Positions 1 to 11,281 of a DNA stretch of 64,000 nucleotides are shown here, piece after piece. The stretch is from Begonia masoniana (lineage: Eukaryota > Streptophyta > Magnoliopsida > Cucurbitales > Begoniaceae): assembly GCA_022432975.1 (NCBI GenBank), contig CM039502.1, positions 74,109,497 through 74,173,496 on the forward strand, in the 5' to 3' direction. Position 1 is the stretch's first letter. Each line of letters starts with the position of its first letter. Both the position numbers and the translations under genes were made by a program. The notes beneath the pieces were generated by a model that worked only from the letters and a program-made list of their open reading frames with translations, ran no database searches and had not been told where the DNA came from.

Positions 1-1930
1 CCCAACAAGCCTACTTTTGTAATCGGTAATAAAACTACTCAAAAATACTATGTTTACACCTTATTCATACCCACTATTTTTACTTATTGACATGTCAAAC
101 ATTAATTGGTATAATTAATGACTTATTTTAACTTTTTGTAATTTATTACATTAATAGTACCGATTAATATTTGTCACGTTAAAAAATAATAATTACCTCT
201 CTTCAACCCGAAAAAACAAGCATAGAAGCCTTCAACTATAAGCTTTTTATTTTTATTGTGTCATTTTTGAGTAAACTTTAAGAACTCCAAAAATTTATCC
301 ATTGAAATTATATATAAGAGGTAAATAAATAAGTTGATAATAAGAAACACAATTATTTATAATGGAAGACAACAATGGGACACTTAGCTGAGAGAGATAA
401 CCAAGTTCATCTTCTTTTCGATACATTATTTAATATACATACTCTATATGATGTGACATAAATCTTGACATGTAAGATGCTGCATATAATATATGGTCCC
501 CTATCACAATTTAAAGTTCAAAATGGAGAACAATAATAAAGGACCATCCTTGTGACTACCCTAGTATTTAGATTTTGACAGAGCAATTTGTCAAATGGTC
601 TTGCTAAAAAAATCTAAGGAACCCTCTTTTTTTCTATCATGTTTTAAATTAATTAAATCGACAATGATAAGAAATTGGAGCAAATTTCTATTTTTGATAA
701 AAGAAAATAAAAATGTAACTAATAGTAAAAACTATGAGCTAATTCGTCACATATTAAACAATATTTGAGAAATTAACTTAAATAATGGCCACTCTATAAA
801 GTATGAATATGAAGCCTGGACCACCCATTTGCTATCCGAAAAAAATGTGAAATTTATAATAAAATCTCATTTCCTTTTTGCAATAAAAGCAATATCGTCA
901 TTGGGATTTGGGACTTGTATTTATCTTTTAAATAAAATGGATATAATTTAAGTTATTTCTAAAACTAAAAGGCATATTTTTCAACCTTTTGAAAAGAAAA
1001 ATAAAATAATTAATTTGTTTATTTTATTTTTTTGGTATGGAAGTTTAATGATACCCCCTTTGCTCATCCCATGCTGTCGGTCAACATGAACTTGTGATCA
1101 CAATTCTCAAACCCTTTTCTCAATAAAATATAATTTCTCATCTTTATATATAATTTGTCAAGTATGAAGCATTTTCTTCTTTATTTTAACTTCTATTAGC
1201 ACAAATTATAAAATCACTATACCTAAAAATTGAAGCATTTATGTTATGCATTCTCTTGAGAGGAAAGTAGGTACATAATGAGTTCCTAGATCTAAATCAT
1301 CGCTCATGACGAATGAACAGTCTAAAGTTTTTTTTTTAATGAAACAACAACTAGAATTTGAGTTACATCTAACTCTAACAAATAAGAAGTAGACTGATAA
1401 TGAATTACTAGTTTAATGAATATATGTCCTATTAGAGAGCCAATTTGTTTTCAGTTGTCTGGAACAAATTTGAAAATGTGAAGCTACTACTCTTCAATCG
1501 ACAAATTCATCTTGAATTTACCAGACTTGAAAAAACATATGATGAATTCTTCCAATATTTCTAAATTAATAGTGAATTATTTAGTAATAATCATAATTTT
1601 ATAATTAGAGAACGGATTACGGGTATCATGTTCATAACAATCACTTACAATAGTTGTTTTTAGAGCCACTAAAAATACTTAAATTGCAAAGTCACGTGTT
1701 TGTTTCTAGCCTCAAAAACTTGATTATACAAAAAAAAATAATATTCAAATTTACCCTTAAAGTATTAGGAGATTAACAATCTAGAATTTAAAAAGAGCCG
1801 TGTTTTCGTGTAATGGGAACAAGGCATCAAGAATCGTAAATTCCATTTTAAACCTTAAGATTTGAGGTATTTTACAAACATACTACTAAATAATTAATTT
1901 TCAAAACATCACCCTCTAAGTATTCTTATT
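1..1930. other. AT-rich stretch without recognised gene
   Basis: No open frame of useful length, RNA gene or repeat boundary was recognised here. The sequence is AT-rich with many short A and T runs. It could hold distal upstream sequence of the OVATE gene at 2775 or old transposon remains too decayed to name. Confidence 0.5.
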
Positions 1931-1934
1931 CTAA

Positions 1935-2345
1935 CAAGCCAACATCCACCGGACGTCCATTCTTTGTGACTTCTCAAGAACGGACGCCTGCTGTTTATTA
2001 AACGAACATTCGTTACCCGACCCTATAAAAAAATAGATGTCATTTTTACAACTCGCCGAATCCCATTTTATAGGGTCGAGCAATGGATGTCCGTTTAATA
2101 AACAACAGACGTCCGTTTAATAAATAACGGACGTTTGTTATTGGCGATTTCTTAAGAACGGACATCGTTTTGCACCTGTTTTCAAAGCAGTATTTTTGAA
2201 CGTGCTTTGGGAACGGACGTCCATTCTAAAATAAATAGACGTTCGATCTCGAGTACGTTTGAAAATACTGCTTTGAACAGGTGTCAAAATGGGTGCCGAT
2301 GAATGGGGCACCCAAAAAATTGTTGAACGGATGTTCGTTCTATGT
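1935..2345. repeat. Fold-back repeat with GGACGT motifs
   Basis: Inverted repeats are visible. CACCTGTTTTCAAAGCAGT near 2173 is mirrored by ACTGCTTTGAACAGGTG near 2266, and CGACCCTATAAAA near 2019 is mirrored by TTTTATAGGGTCG near 2074. The motif AACGGACGTC or close variants recur many times. This looks like a small non-autonomous DNA element or fold-back repeat. No target duplication was identified, so the limits are approximate. Confidence 0.4.
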
Positions 2346-2639
2346 TTAAAACTAAGAACAGATGCTCGTGAGTGGAAAAGAGATGTATGATAAAAGTTGA
2401 CTTGTTAGAATAAAAATATTTAGAGGACAATTTTGTGAAGAGTAATTCTTTAGAGTCATGATTTTGAAATACCAAAAGATCTGGAGGTTTAAAATAGAAT
2501 TTACATCAGAGTAAGTGATGATTTAACATTATAATTTTGACCATTACTGTTGGATTGTTTTCCTCCTTTGAGATGTGGACTGTCAATGGTGAATACCAGT
2601 TTTAAGTCTTCTGTAATTCACTTCTCAAAAACAGTAAAC

Positions 2640-2678
2640 ACTCTTTCTCTCTCTCCTCTTCTCTCTCTCTTCTCTCTG
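2640..2678. repeat. CT-rich microsatellite upstream of OVATE gene
   Basis: A pyrimidine-rich CT repeat lies about 100 bases before the start codon at 2775, probably in the 5' untranslated leader or core promoter. The second OVATE gene in this window has similar CT tracts in the same relative place. Confidence 0.55.
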
Positions 2679-2774
2679 ACTGCCATTAATGATACATAAA
2701 CCACAACTCATACTTCGAGGATACGAAAATCATTTTCCTCCATTTTCTCGAGGAAATCAGAAGTCGGTAAGAAA

Positions 2775-3527
2775 ATGAAGCTTCCCTTCCTCTCCAGGAA
2801 CGCTGAAACAAAGCCATCTTGGCCATGGGGATCTTGCGGCCAACTGAGAACCCTTTCTTTCCGAAATGGATACGACGACATCTTCCGGACCATGAATTCC
2901 GCATACTTAGAAACCGCCGCCACCGATCTGGAGGAAACCCCGGCGAGGTCCCTGTTTTCCAACGCATCAGAAACCGCCAGCTTTCCTACGTCGTCGGAGG
3001 ACATCGCTGCGGATCAGATAGAAACGGTTATTCGAGGCCTACGCTCAGATAGACTGTTTTTTGACCCGGGGGAAACCAGCTCAATAATGGCGGAAGCAAA
3101 AGAAGAAATGAGTTTTCCATTCAAGGAAAGTATAGCTTTATCGATGGAGTCTAAAGATCCTCAGATGGATTTTCGGAAATCAATGGAGGAAATGGTTGAA
3201 GCCCATGGTTTGAAAGACTGGAAGGGGCTTGAAGAGCTTTTGTTCTGGTTTTTAATGGCGAACGGGAAGAATAATCATGACTATATTGTTGGAGCGTTCG
3301 TGGATTTGTTGGTAGATTTGGCTTTTTCTGGTTCTGATTTCGGCTGTTCTTACGATTCTCCTTCGTCTCTCTTATCCTTCTGTAATTCTTCTTGTGATTC
3401 GTCTTCTTCTTCTTCTTCTTCTTCTTTCACTGCTACTGCCACTACTCCTGGTGTTTCGTCTGTGGAAATAGAGGAGATTGATAATGGTCCTTGTCTATCT
3501 TCTTTGTTGGAAGTTGACGATGAGTAA
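2775..3527 (+). CDS. OFP: OVATE family protein, AtOFP15/18-like
   Basis: A single-exon gene encoding 250 residues. OVATE proteins are plant-specific nuclear transcriptional repressors that bind TALE homeodomain (KNOX/BELL) and TRM proteins and influence organ shape and secondary wall formation. The N-terminus starts MKLPFL and continues with SWPW and LRTLSFR motifs, typical of the OFP13/15/16/18 clade. A segment with VIRGLRSDRLFF follows at residues 85-96. The OVATE domain covers about residues 120-182, with MDFRKSMEEMVEAHG, a tryptophan-bearing helix and the YIVGAFVDLLVDL end. A serine run at about 209-217 comes from a TCT/TTC repeat. Length and intronless structure are normal for the family. 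The start is the first ATG in frame with the conserved N-terminus. It may be intact; clade assignment is from memory of Arabidopsis members. Confidence 0.93.
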   Translation: MKLPFLSRNAETKPSWPWGSCGQLRTLSFRNGYDDIFRTMNSAYLETAATDLEETPARSLFSNASETASFPTSSEDIAADQIETVIRGLRSDRLFFDPGETSSIMAEAKEEMSFPFKESIALSMESKDPQMDFRKSMEEMVEAHGLKDWKGLEELLFWFLMANGKNNHDYIVGAFVDLLVDLAFSGSDFGCSYDSPSSLLSFCNSSCDSSSSSSSSSFTATATTPGVSSVEIEEIDNGPCLSSLLEVDDE

Positions 3528-3829
3528 ATTTATCAAAAGTTCAAGAATTCATACTCATGTTTGATTGTTAATGCCGAAGCATATGCATATAATAATTAAT
3601 AATGGTCCTTGGCTCTCTCTCTCTCGCTCTCTTCAAATTATGGTTGTACGAGATTGAGGACTGAAAGCCACAACCCATTTCATTTCTTTCATTAAAATTT
3701 GTGAAAAGATGATAAAAAAACATGAAAATTACTGCATTAAGTAATAAAACTGGGAGTTGCTGCTGTTTCTCGAAAAAGGTTATCCTCTTAGTAGACAAGA
3801 TGATGAAATTATAAATCCTTAAATAGACG

Positions 3830-4460
3830 TATGTATGTAGAGATGAAAAATAGCCTGCTTGGTAACGTAACTCGGATTGTTTAACTTTAGCTTGCGAATT
3901 GGTTATTGTTGAAATTTTTGTTAGCTCGACTCGTAGCTTCGGTTCGTTTAACTCGTTAAGTTCTGTGAGACAAATTAAGTTCGGCTCGTTTGTCACCTTA
4001 ATTGAAAATAATTAACTATTAGATATTGTCCAGCCAGTATGAGTATAATTTGTAATGATACAAAGATCATCTAAAATAATATATAATATTTTTCTTAATA
4101 CATATCATTTTATTTATTAATAAAATAATTTTGTTAATTAAACATCTAACTATTATATTTTGACATAATAATGATAAATAATTATTATAATTTTAATAAT
4201 TAATTTTTTTAAGAAATATACATTACGTTTATATAAATTGAGAACATTTATGTGTGTTTGTTTAGTTATACTCGTTTGGTCGGCTCGGTTCGGCTCATTT
4301 AACATTGACTCGCGAGCTAGCTTGGGTTGAAATATTTTTTGATCCAGCTTGTTATGCTCAGTTCATTAAGCTTACTCATTTAGCTTGCTAGGCTCGTTGA
4401 GTCCAACTTTTTCAGACTCAGTTCGGTCTGTCTGCTAGTTTGTAATCTCTATTAAGTAAT
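3830..4460. repeat. Degenerate repeat with GCTCG/GGCTCG motifs
   Basis: Clusters such as GGCTCGGTTCGGCTC near 4280 and AGCTCGACTCG near 3924 flank an AT-rich core. This pattern is common in decayed hAT-type or other non-autonomous plant repeats. No target duplication or clear terminus was found. Confidence 0.3.
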
Positions 4461-5718
4461 TACTAGTTAGTGAGATTGAAAATACCTCTACATTACTTGC
4501 ATTAATGTCCTGATCTTGTAGAGCCGTTTCTTGCGATGTTACTGCATTTACTGCTTTCGCTGACTTTGATGTTTACTGCCGTTGCATCTTGGAGTTGTTA
4601 ATATTTTTGAGCAAATTACGAAAATTGTTTATACAAAATGAAATTCGTGGCTACGCAACTCAGCTTTACGTGATGGTAAAGCAATCTAGACCGTTGATTT
4701 TGAAATCAGGCGGAGTCATTTTCAGATGACAGATACAATTCCAATGGCTGGTCCTACGCCTCTTATCCTCACGCCAGTTTGTATCCGTGTTAATTCAGAA
4801 ATTACAGATCATGTTGAACAGAAGACGAAGGATCCACATCGGCCATTCAGCTTGGAATGGTGGCTACAGGTTTTGGAAGTTCATATATGTACACACACAA
4901 TCAGTGCCATTGTTTGTAATCAGAAAGACCAGTGATAGGTTAAATTCTTGCAAGGGTGACAAGTTTTCACTATTTTCAGTACTGAAACTTTTTTTCTGGG
5001 GACAAAATCTTATGGATGAGGAAGATCAATGGGGTGGTCGAAATGTCACAACAAATACTGTGACCCTCGTAAATGATGTTTAGGAAATCTAGCATTCATG
5101 TCAGTTTTTTTTCTTTTTTACATGATATAATTGACTAGCGTGTGTGTGTATATATATATTACTTTGTGATGATATATAGTAATGGTCGTGTAGATTTTTG
5201 CTATAATTGTGACGATAGATATAATATTAATGAATATTTTCATGCTCCCAAAAAGGGCCCTAATCTACTACGAATTTCTTTATTTTTTAAAATGGTACTA
5301 GACCTGATAATAGTGTAGTCAAAGGGCTTGTTTTAAGCACAAGAATATGGATAACCTTAAATGGGGATGATAAAGATCTCAGTTTCTATTTTGCTTCTCT
5401 CTTTTAAGTTTGTCAGTAAAGTATTAGAGAGGTTCTTCCATTTTCCAAACTTATGCAGGTTCTGAAACTAGCTATGTCACGGCTCGAAATGCAATTATGA
5501 TGGAAATAAGTGCGAGGTCCCTTCTAAGTTGATGGAGACAAATACAAAGTTGAAGGAAAGTTATTTCTTTATGCAATTCATTTTTCAGCAATATCTTCGA
5601 ATTTTATTGTTCTTCTGCCTTTTTTGTAAAAGCTTCTATTTATAAATAGACAGTTCATGACGAAGAAATTGTATTCCTTAGCATCTAGAGAAAAAGAAAA
5701 AATAAGATAAATATACAA
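4461..5718. other. Intergenic, no gene recognised
   Basis: Two overlapping open frames of 69 and 98 codons (4726-5083) show no motif I recognise and no convincing splice context. A TG/TA-rich run lies near 5138-5160. The rest is AT-rich with nothing further recognised. Confidence 0.4.
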
Positions 5719-6235
5719 GGGTAAAGTGCAATTTGGCCCCTACAACTTGGTGAAATGGGCAATTTACACTGTAAACTTGAAAAATAGAGAAGAACAATCT
5801 TAATATATTAATAATAGGCAATATGGCTCCTACTGTTATAATTTTCGTTAAAAAATAACTTTTTTTCACTTGTTCATTTTTTTTTCCCGAAATGCCCATC
5901 ACTGGACCGGACCGGACCGGTTCTGCTAATTGCACTTTGGTTTTTTATTTTATTTTTAATTATATTAATCTGTCTTCTCTTTTCTAAGAAATAGGATTTA
6001 AAAAAAAATCAGAGTGGAATTAGCAGAACCGATCTGGTCCGGTTCGGTCCAGTGAGGGGCATTTCAGGAAAAAAAAATGAACAAGTGAAAAAATGTTACT
6101 TTTTGATGAAAAATATGACGATATGGGCCATATTGCTCATTATCAATACATTAAGGTTGTTATTGCCTATTATTCAAGTTTACGGTGTAAATTGTCAATT
6201 TCACCTAGTTGTAGGAACCAAATTGCACTTTACCC
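5719..6235. mobile_element. Non-autonomous Mutator-like element (MULE-MITE)
   Basis: A 517 bp element with inverted repeats of over 200 bp. The left end reads GGGTAAAGTGCAATTTGG and the right end is its reverse complement. Inner arms pair ACTGGACCGGACCGG-type sequence near 5903 with GGTCCGGTTCGGTCCAGT near 6036. Flanks are AATATACAA (5710-5718) and AAAATACAA (6236-6244), an 8 of 9 match, which fits the 9 bp target duplication of Mutator elements. It has no transposase, so it must have moved by a helper element. Its GGGTAA terminus resembles the ends of the large Mutator-like element at 50786-59473. Confidence 0.8.
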
Positions 6236-6239
6236 AAAA

Positions 6240-7061
6240 TACAAATAGTGAAGATTATTTTTTGAGGGAGAAAAGAAAGTGTTTGAGAGAATAATAGATG
6301 AGATGTTTTTCTGCACATTGTGAGATCTAAGAGTTGCGATTTTCTCTTAGTGAATGTTCTGTAGAACATTTGGTTTCTAGAATAATAATGTAAATTCTAT
6401 TTTTATTGAGATCTTTTTTGATTCGATCATCGTGGTTTTTCTTGATTTTCATGTAAAATTCTTGATATCTATAGCTATCTACTATTTCTCTTTCTTTCGT
6501 TTGTTATATTTTAACGAGGTGGAAAAATAGTCATAGTATTTTTTGGATTGCATTGGCTATCATTTTTTTGTATCATCAATTTATTTGTGCAATTGTATCG
6601 TGTAAATGAGTTATGTCTAACAAGACTAGATTTTAAGTGGAATCATTTGTGACTGCTTCAGCCATTTCTAGAAACTTATTTGGAAAGATAATTTTATCTA
6701 AAAAGATTGTCTTGTACACTATTTCTTGATAATTAACTTGATTAGTACTATCCATATTTTTATTTTTCTCAATAAGTAGTGTCAAAGCCTTGTCATTACA
6801 GCCGTAAAAATTGAAACAAAAAAATTCAACGAAAGTAATTTCTCAATGTGGAAATTAAAATGAAAGTGTTATTATTACGGAAAGATGGTTGTGTTATGGT
6901 CATTTATGACAAACCGAGAACCATTGAAAATGAGAAATGGATCAAAACATATGGGGCATGCTATTGCTAATTTGCATATTATTCTAGCACATGAAATTTT
7001 GTCAAGTATCTTAGAAATTACAACTGCCAAGTAAATCTGGAATATGTTGACAAGAGATGAA
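6240..7061 (+). pseudogene. Old copia element: 5' LTR end and gag start
   Basis: Around 6780 the sequence AGTGTCAAAGCC is a decayed form of the methionyl-tRNA primer site TGGTATCAGAGCC, so the sequence before it is the end of an LTR. From about 6822 one frame reads SNFSMWKLK, then IANLHIILA and TTAK.IWNMLTR, the pattern of Tnt1/Tork-type copia gag. Stops interrupt it. The frame breaks at about 7061, where a SIRE-like element begins, and gag-like sequence with a zinc-knuckle remnant resumes near 13380. This is one ancient element later split by insertions. The LTR part has a relative at about 55320-55540. Confidence 0.6.
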
Positions 7062-8202
7062 TGTAGGATCGTTATTCTCTAAGAGGGGGATGAATTAGAC
7101 TTTTTAATTTCTTAATTTCTTAATCTAATCGATTTCTCTCTTGTACTCAACTTCTAACTAACAGTAACCAATCAAGCAATAAAAGTAAAAGAGAGAGAAA
7201 AAAAACAACACTAGAGTTTTTACGTAGTTCGGCCAAAACCTGCCTACATCCATACTTCAAGGTTTCCCCCTTGAAGATTCTTTCATTCTCCTCAGAGAAA
7301 AACCAGATCGCACTTCACGGGATTCAATCTACTGCCTTTTACAAAACCGGATTGCTCTTCACGGGCGACAATCCATTGCCTTTTACAAAACCGTAATTTT
7401 CAGCACACTATACAGTCTCTCAAAATGATGAATCTCAAGTTCAGGAAAAATAGAGAGATGTAGAAGACAAAATACAGAGAGTATTCAAGGGTTTTTGCTC
7501 GTAAGGGTTCAAAGATAATTTCAGCAAAAGTTCTTTCATCGAGCTACAGTTCTTCGTTTTATACTCTCGTCTCCAATCTGAGTCTTCTTTAAAATATGAC
7601 TGTTTAAGAGCTTTCCGTACACAGAAAAATAGCCGTTTGAATTCTGAAGTCGCTATCGCTCGCGGTCTTTAAAGTCTCTGGCGCTAAGTCTTTGGACGAG
7701 TAAGTATGGACGAGTAAGTTGCTGTTAGGATGGACGATTGCGTCTTCGCTTTTCATCATGGATGATTGCATCTTTACTATTCATCGTGGACAACTGCATC
7801 TTTACTATTAATCGTGGACAACTGCGTCTGCTTTTAGCGTGGACGACTGATTTTGACAGAAGTCATCTGACTTTCACGTGATACTTTGGACGATTGATTT
7901 CGTCTTAACTTTTCTGTCTTGACCATGGACGATTGACTTTGGCAGAGCTGTGGAAAATTGATTCTGAATAACTTTGGGCGATTGAGCTCCACAGATTATT
8001 AACACTTAGCCAAAATTGTTAGAAAACATAATACACTTTTCATGGATATTTTCAGATAAATACAGTTTATGTCATAATCCAAATATGCAGTCCATGTATT
8101 CAAAATCCTCATCAGTTCACCAATATCAGTTAATCATAATTATCCAGTTTAAACAAAATCATAAAAAATATAATAGTTACTTAAACACATTGTAAGCTAA
8201 CA
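7062..8202 (-). mobile_element. 3' LTR of SIRE-like copia element
   Basis: Read on the minus strand this segment starts TGTTAGCTTACAATG (at 8202) and ends CGATCCTACA (at 7062), giving TG...CA ends over 1141 bp, close to the roughly 1 kb LTRs of SIRE/Maximus elements. A purine tract adjoins its 5' end at 8203-8220. The block TTACGTAGTTCGGCC near 7219 is a conserved U5 motif of plant copia LTRs. From 7680 to 7990 it carries an array of TGGACGA(T/C)TG motifs. The partner 5' LTR is not found: the element stops near 13020. Confidence 0.7.
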
Positions 8203-8220
8203 ATCTCTCCCTTTTTTATT
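8203..8220 (-). other. Polypurine tract of SIRE-like element
   Basis: On the minus strand the run AAAAAAGGGAGAGAT directly precedes the LTR start TGTTAG. This is the standard plus-strand primer position of LTR retrotransposons and fixes both the LTR edge and the direction of the element. Confidence 0.7.
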
Positions 8221-8771
8221 ATGACAACTATATATAATGATTAACAAAATTCTCTAACTCCCCCATACTCTGTGCATACAACTAGATGGAATTTTCATGT
8301 ATCAGTCACGTTGTATCAGTCACGTATTTTATCTTCCCCTTTGACATTATCAAAAAGAACGTAGCATTCAGAACAAAACGGAGGAGAAGCACCAGAAATA
8401 AAACTGAAAACATTCCATAAAGATATCAGGCAGAAAAAAATAGTGTCAGTTACAAAACGAAAAAATTAATCCTAATGCTCAGACTCCGGAGAAGAGGGAG
8501 TGTCCCATCCCAGAAGAGCCCCTAACTCACTAATAAAATCAAACTGGACTGGAGGGGAAGGGGTTTCTGCCAGAGGAATAATGGCCTCAACGGGAGGAGG
8601 AGGAGGAGGAAGAACACTGGCAACAAAGGGAGCAACAGCTGCATCTGCCATAGGAATATCAACAGGGACAGCAAAGGCTGAAGCAGCATGAGCAGCAGGA
8701 GGGGAATGAGCGACACCATTGTTCTCATCAGATGCATCCAGGGCCAAATCAGCAAGAGTTGGCTGACCATC

Positions 8772-9328
8772 TGTCAAGCCCCGGCCCTTTTCATCGTGAC
8801 ACCGGTTTTAACCCAGCCCTTTTCACAGTTACACTGGGTGGCCCAACTCACAGAACTTCCCTCTCCCTGCAGAGGAATTTTACCTTCCTCCCCACTCGAA
8901 CCCAGGACCTCAGGGTAAGTACCTGGGTTCGAGTGGGGAGGAAGGTAAAATTCCTCTGCAGGGAGAGGGAAGTTCTGTGAGTTGGGCCACCCAGTGTAAC
9001 TGTGAAAAGGGCTGGGTTAAAACCGGTGTCACGATGAAAAGGGCCGGGGCTTGACAATAAAAGGCGCCTTTTATTGTCAAGCCCCGGCCCTTTTCATCGT
9101 GACACCGGTTTTAACCCAGCCCTTTTCACAGTTACACTGGGTGGTAGCTCAAGTGGTACTCCTCTCTTGTAGCCCAAGTACTTACCCTGAGGTCTTGGGT
9201 TCGAGTGGGGAGGAAGGCACAATTCCTCTGCAGGGAGAGGGAAGTTCTGTGAGTTGGGCCACCCAGTGTAACTGTGAAAAGGGCTGGGTTAAAACCGGTG
9301 TCACGATGAAAAGGGCCGGGGCTTGACA
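8772..9328. mobile_element. Palindromic element with tRNA-like core and TG..CA ends
   Basis: A 557 bp insertion flanked by a perfect 5 bp duplication, CCATC (8767-8771 and 9329-9333). It starts TGTCAAGCCCCGGCCC and ends with the reverse complement. Unit 1 (8772-9056) is an almost perfect 285 bp hairpin with arms of about 135 bp and a short loop near 8915. A palindromic 18 bp spacer (9057-9074) follows. Unit 2 (9075-9328) has 70 bp perfect terminal inverted repeats around a core with TAGCTCAAGTGG (9145-9156) and GGTTCGAGTGG (9198-9208), which match tRNA box A and box B. Ends and 5 bp duplication fit an LTR-type integrase. The tRNA-like core fits a SINE head. No coding capacity, primer site or polypurine tract was seen. 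I do not recognise the family. Confidence 0.7.
9145..9208 (+). promoter_or_regulatory. tRNA-like pol III promoter (box A + box B)
   Basis: TAGCTCAAGTGG fits box A and GGTTCGAGTGG fits box B with one or two mismatches, about 50 bases apart, a spacing found in tRNA genes and tRNA-derived SINEs. It does not fold as a full tRNA by eye, so it is a promoter-like relic and not a tRNA gene. Confidence 0.5.
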
Positions 9329-11281
9329 CCATCACCCCGGTGCAGGAAATTGTCAATGTCTGCAATTCTATCGAGAAGCCTATGATTATCTCGCTGCACA
9401 CTGATTGCCAGAAGATTTGTGTGGAATCGCACAGACTCGATGACATCATCATTGGCTTTACTGTGAGAGGTTTCCAACAAATCGATGCGGGTCGTGACAC
9501 CCTCAAGAGCCAAACTGAAGGAGGATTCCACTTGAGTAAGGCGAGTATTGAGTTCTGGAAGAGCATCCTGAGTAACAGTGGAGGCTTCAAGATGTTCAAG
9601 GCGGGAGAGAACAGTCGCCTCAAGATGATCTAATCGGGATAGATACATGGATTGAAAAGACTCAAGAGCCGTCCCGAGACTGGCAATGCTGGCCTGGAGT
9701 TCATTGTAGTGGTCGTCTGAAATGGATGGCCTCACTGAAGGATTGGGGCGAGTTGTTGTTCTAGAAGGAGCCCTAATTGGTACAGAAGGCACTGGAGTTG
9801 GAGATGGGGCACGAATTGGACTGATTGGTCGTGGAAGAGCAGCTTGGACTAGAGGAGGGTCATGATCACTTAAAGGTTCTTGAAGGGGAGTTGGATCATG
9901 ACCAAACTCATTAGGAGCTTGAATGAGCAACACTGGAGGTGGCAGAGGGGCAAGGTCAGGAAGACAAATGTCATCGTGAGTGCTGTCTTCCCCTTCTTCT
10001 TCTATTAATAGGCGCCGTGACACACCACGCTGACCACCTTTTTCAACTAGCACACCTTGATCATCTCTTGTGATGCCCATCCGAGACAAGGTGGAGGAGG
10101 AAAAGAAATCAGACTTCTTGAGGGATAAAAATCTGGTCAGAGGGTGGAAAGTGGACACCACTGCTAAGAAGAATCTTCATAATGAGAAGATTGTAGGACA
10201 GAGACTTGGTCGGATTGCTGAGTACTTGAAGCATCGATTGAGAATAATGTAGCTCAGATGGAATGGTTCAGCTTTGAAAAACTGTCCCAGAATGAAAAGA
10301 TCCATTCCACTGACATGATTCCGATGACCTTCAACAGGCAGAATGTTAAAGTGAATCATCAGGTGGAAGATCCTAACCCTCAGATTTAAATCCTTACTTT
10401 TCAGCTTCATGGGAGAGGAATTGGGATCCTTGACGATTAACTTCACTAATTCCTTGCCTTCAGGTCTTTCAAAAAAAGATGAAATCTTGGATGCCTCAAA
10501 ATATTTCTTAGATCCATTCAGAAATTGGCATTGAAGGATGTCATGGAGACTTTCTTGAGTAAGTTCAATATGTCTGCCATAGACATAACTTCTGATGACT
10601 AGTGGACGTGTAGAATGATCCATGTTGGCGTAAAGCATCCTAATTGGGGTTGCACAAAAATTGGGCACTAAATCGAAGAGTCCCATTAACCCCATCCTCA
10701 GTAAAGGAACCTCAAGGTCCAAATCAGATAAATCTTGAAAGACAATGCCACGAGAGCGAATAATAGGTCTAAATTCATAACTTTCATAGTACCTATTAAA
10801 AGCATATTGGTTAATGAACTCATGATTCAGCCATTGAAGAGGAGGAGGAACGACGATAGATGGGGAGCTCGTCAGGTGAGAAGACTTATATTTCTTCCTT
10901 GCAAAGACTTGGGGAGCTCTAGAGGAAGAAGCCATAGATAATAATCTGAGCTTGAGATACAGAGTAGAAGGATTAGAGATCGGCGCCGACGAACAGAGAC
11001 GGGAAGGAGTCGCTGGGCGAAGGAAAGGGTTGAGAAGTGTTTGAGAGGGAAATTTGAAACTTAGGGTTTATGTTCCCGTTTGAAAGAGTTTATATAAACC
11101 ATTTGGGGAACGTCCATCGTCAAAGTTCATTGGTAACGTCCACAGTCAACGTCCATAGTGACCACGTTTTCACAGAGAAGGAAATTTTTGGAGATCGTCC
11201 ATTTTAAACAACATTGTCACGTCCATGCCTTCATTGACATATCTGCTCTATTGCTCAATATTCTCCAACAGAAAAAGAACC

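Larger units (their letters stand above)
8472..10935 (-). pseudogene. SIRE env-like (third) frame with Transposase_32-type domain, split
   Basis: One reading frame downstream of pol, the position of the env-like gene of SIRE elements. Residues 1-252 (10935-10180) hold a domain of the family called putative plant transposon protein, with FEASKISSFF, DLNLRVRIFHLMIHF and ILPVEGHRN motifs. One in-frame TGA at about 10177 separates this from the rest, which continues in the same frame at 10161-9334. That part is proline-rich and then heptad-rich, probably coiled coil (LDHLEATVLSRLEHLEAS). The palindromic element at 8772-9328 interrupts it, and the C-terminal 100 codons follow at 8766-8472. Apart from one stop and that insertion the frame is open. 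The role of the protein is unknown; no signal peptide or clear membrane segment was seen, so 'env' is positional only. Confidence 0.65.

Noticed and set aside
4655..5083. A short host gene at 4726-5083
   Set aside because: No recognised motif, two overlapping frames of similar quality, and no convincing splice or start context.
9145..9208. A functional tRNA gene
   Set aside because: Box A and box B are present but acceptor and anticodon stems do not pair by eye, and the unit sits within inverted repeats.
8500..9326. Plus-strand frames over the palindromic element
   Set aside because: Palindromic DNA gives mirrored frames on both strands; the composition is repeat-like and no domain is visible.
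10177..10935. A true envelope glycoprotein
   Set aside because: No signal peptide, transmembrane span or glycoprotein features are visible; the domain matches a plant transposon protein family, so only the position is env-like.
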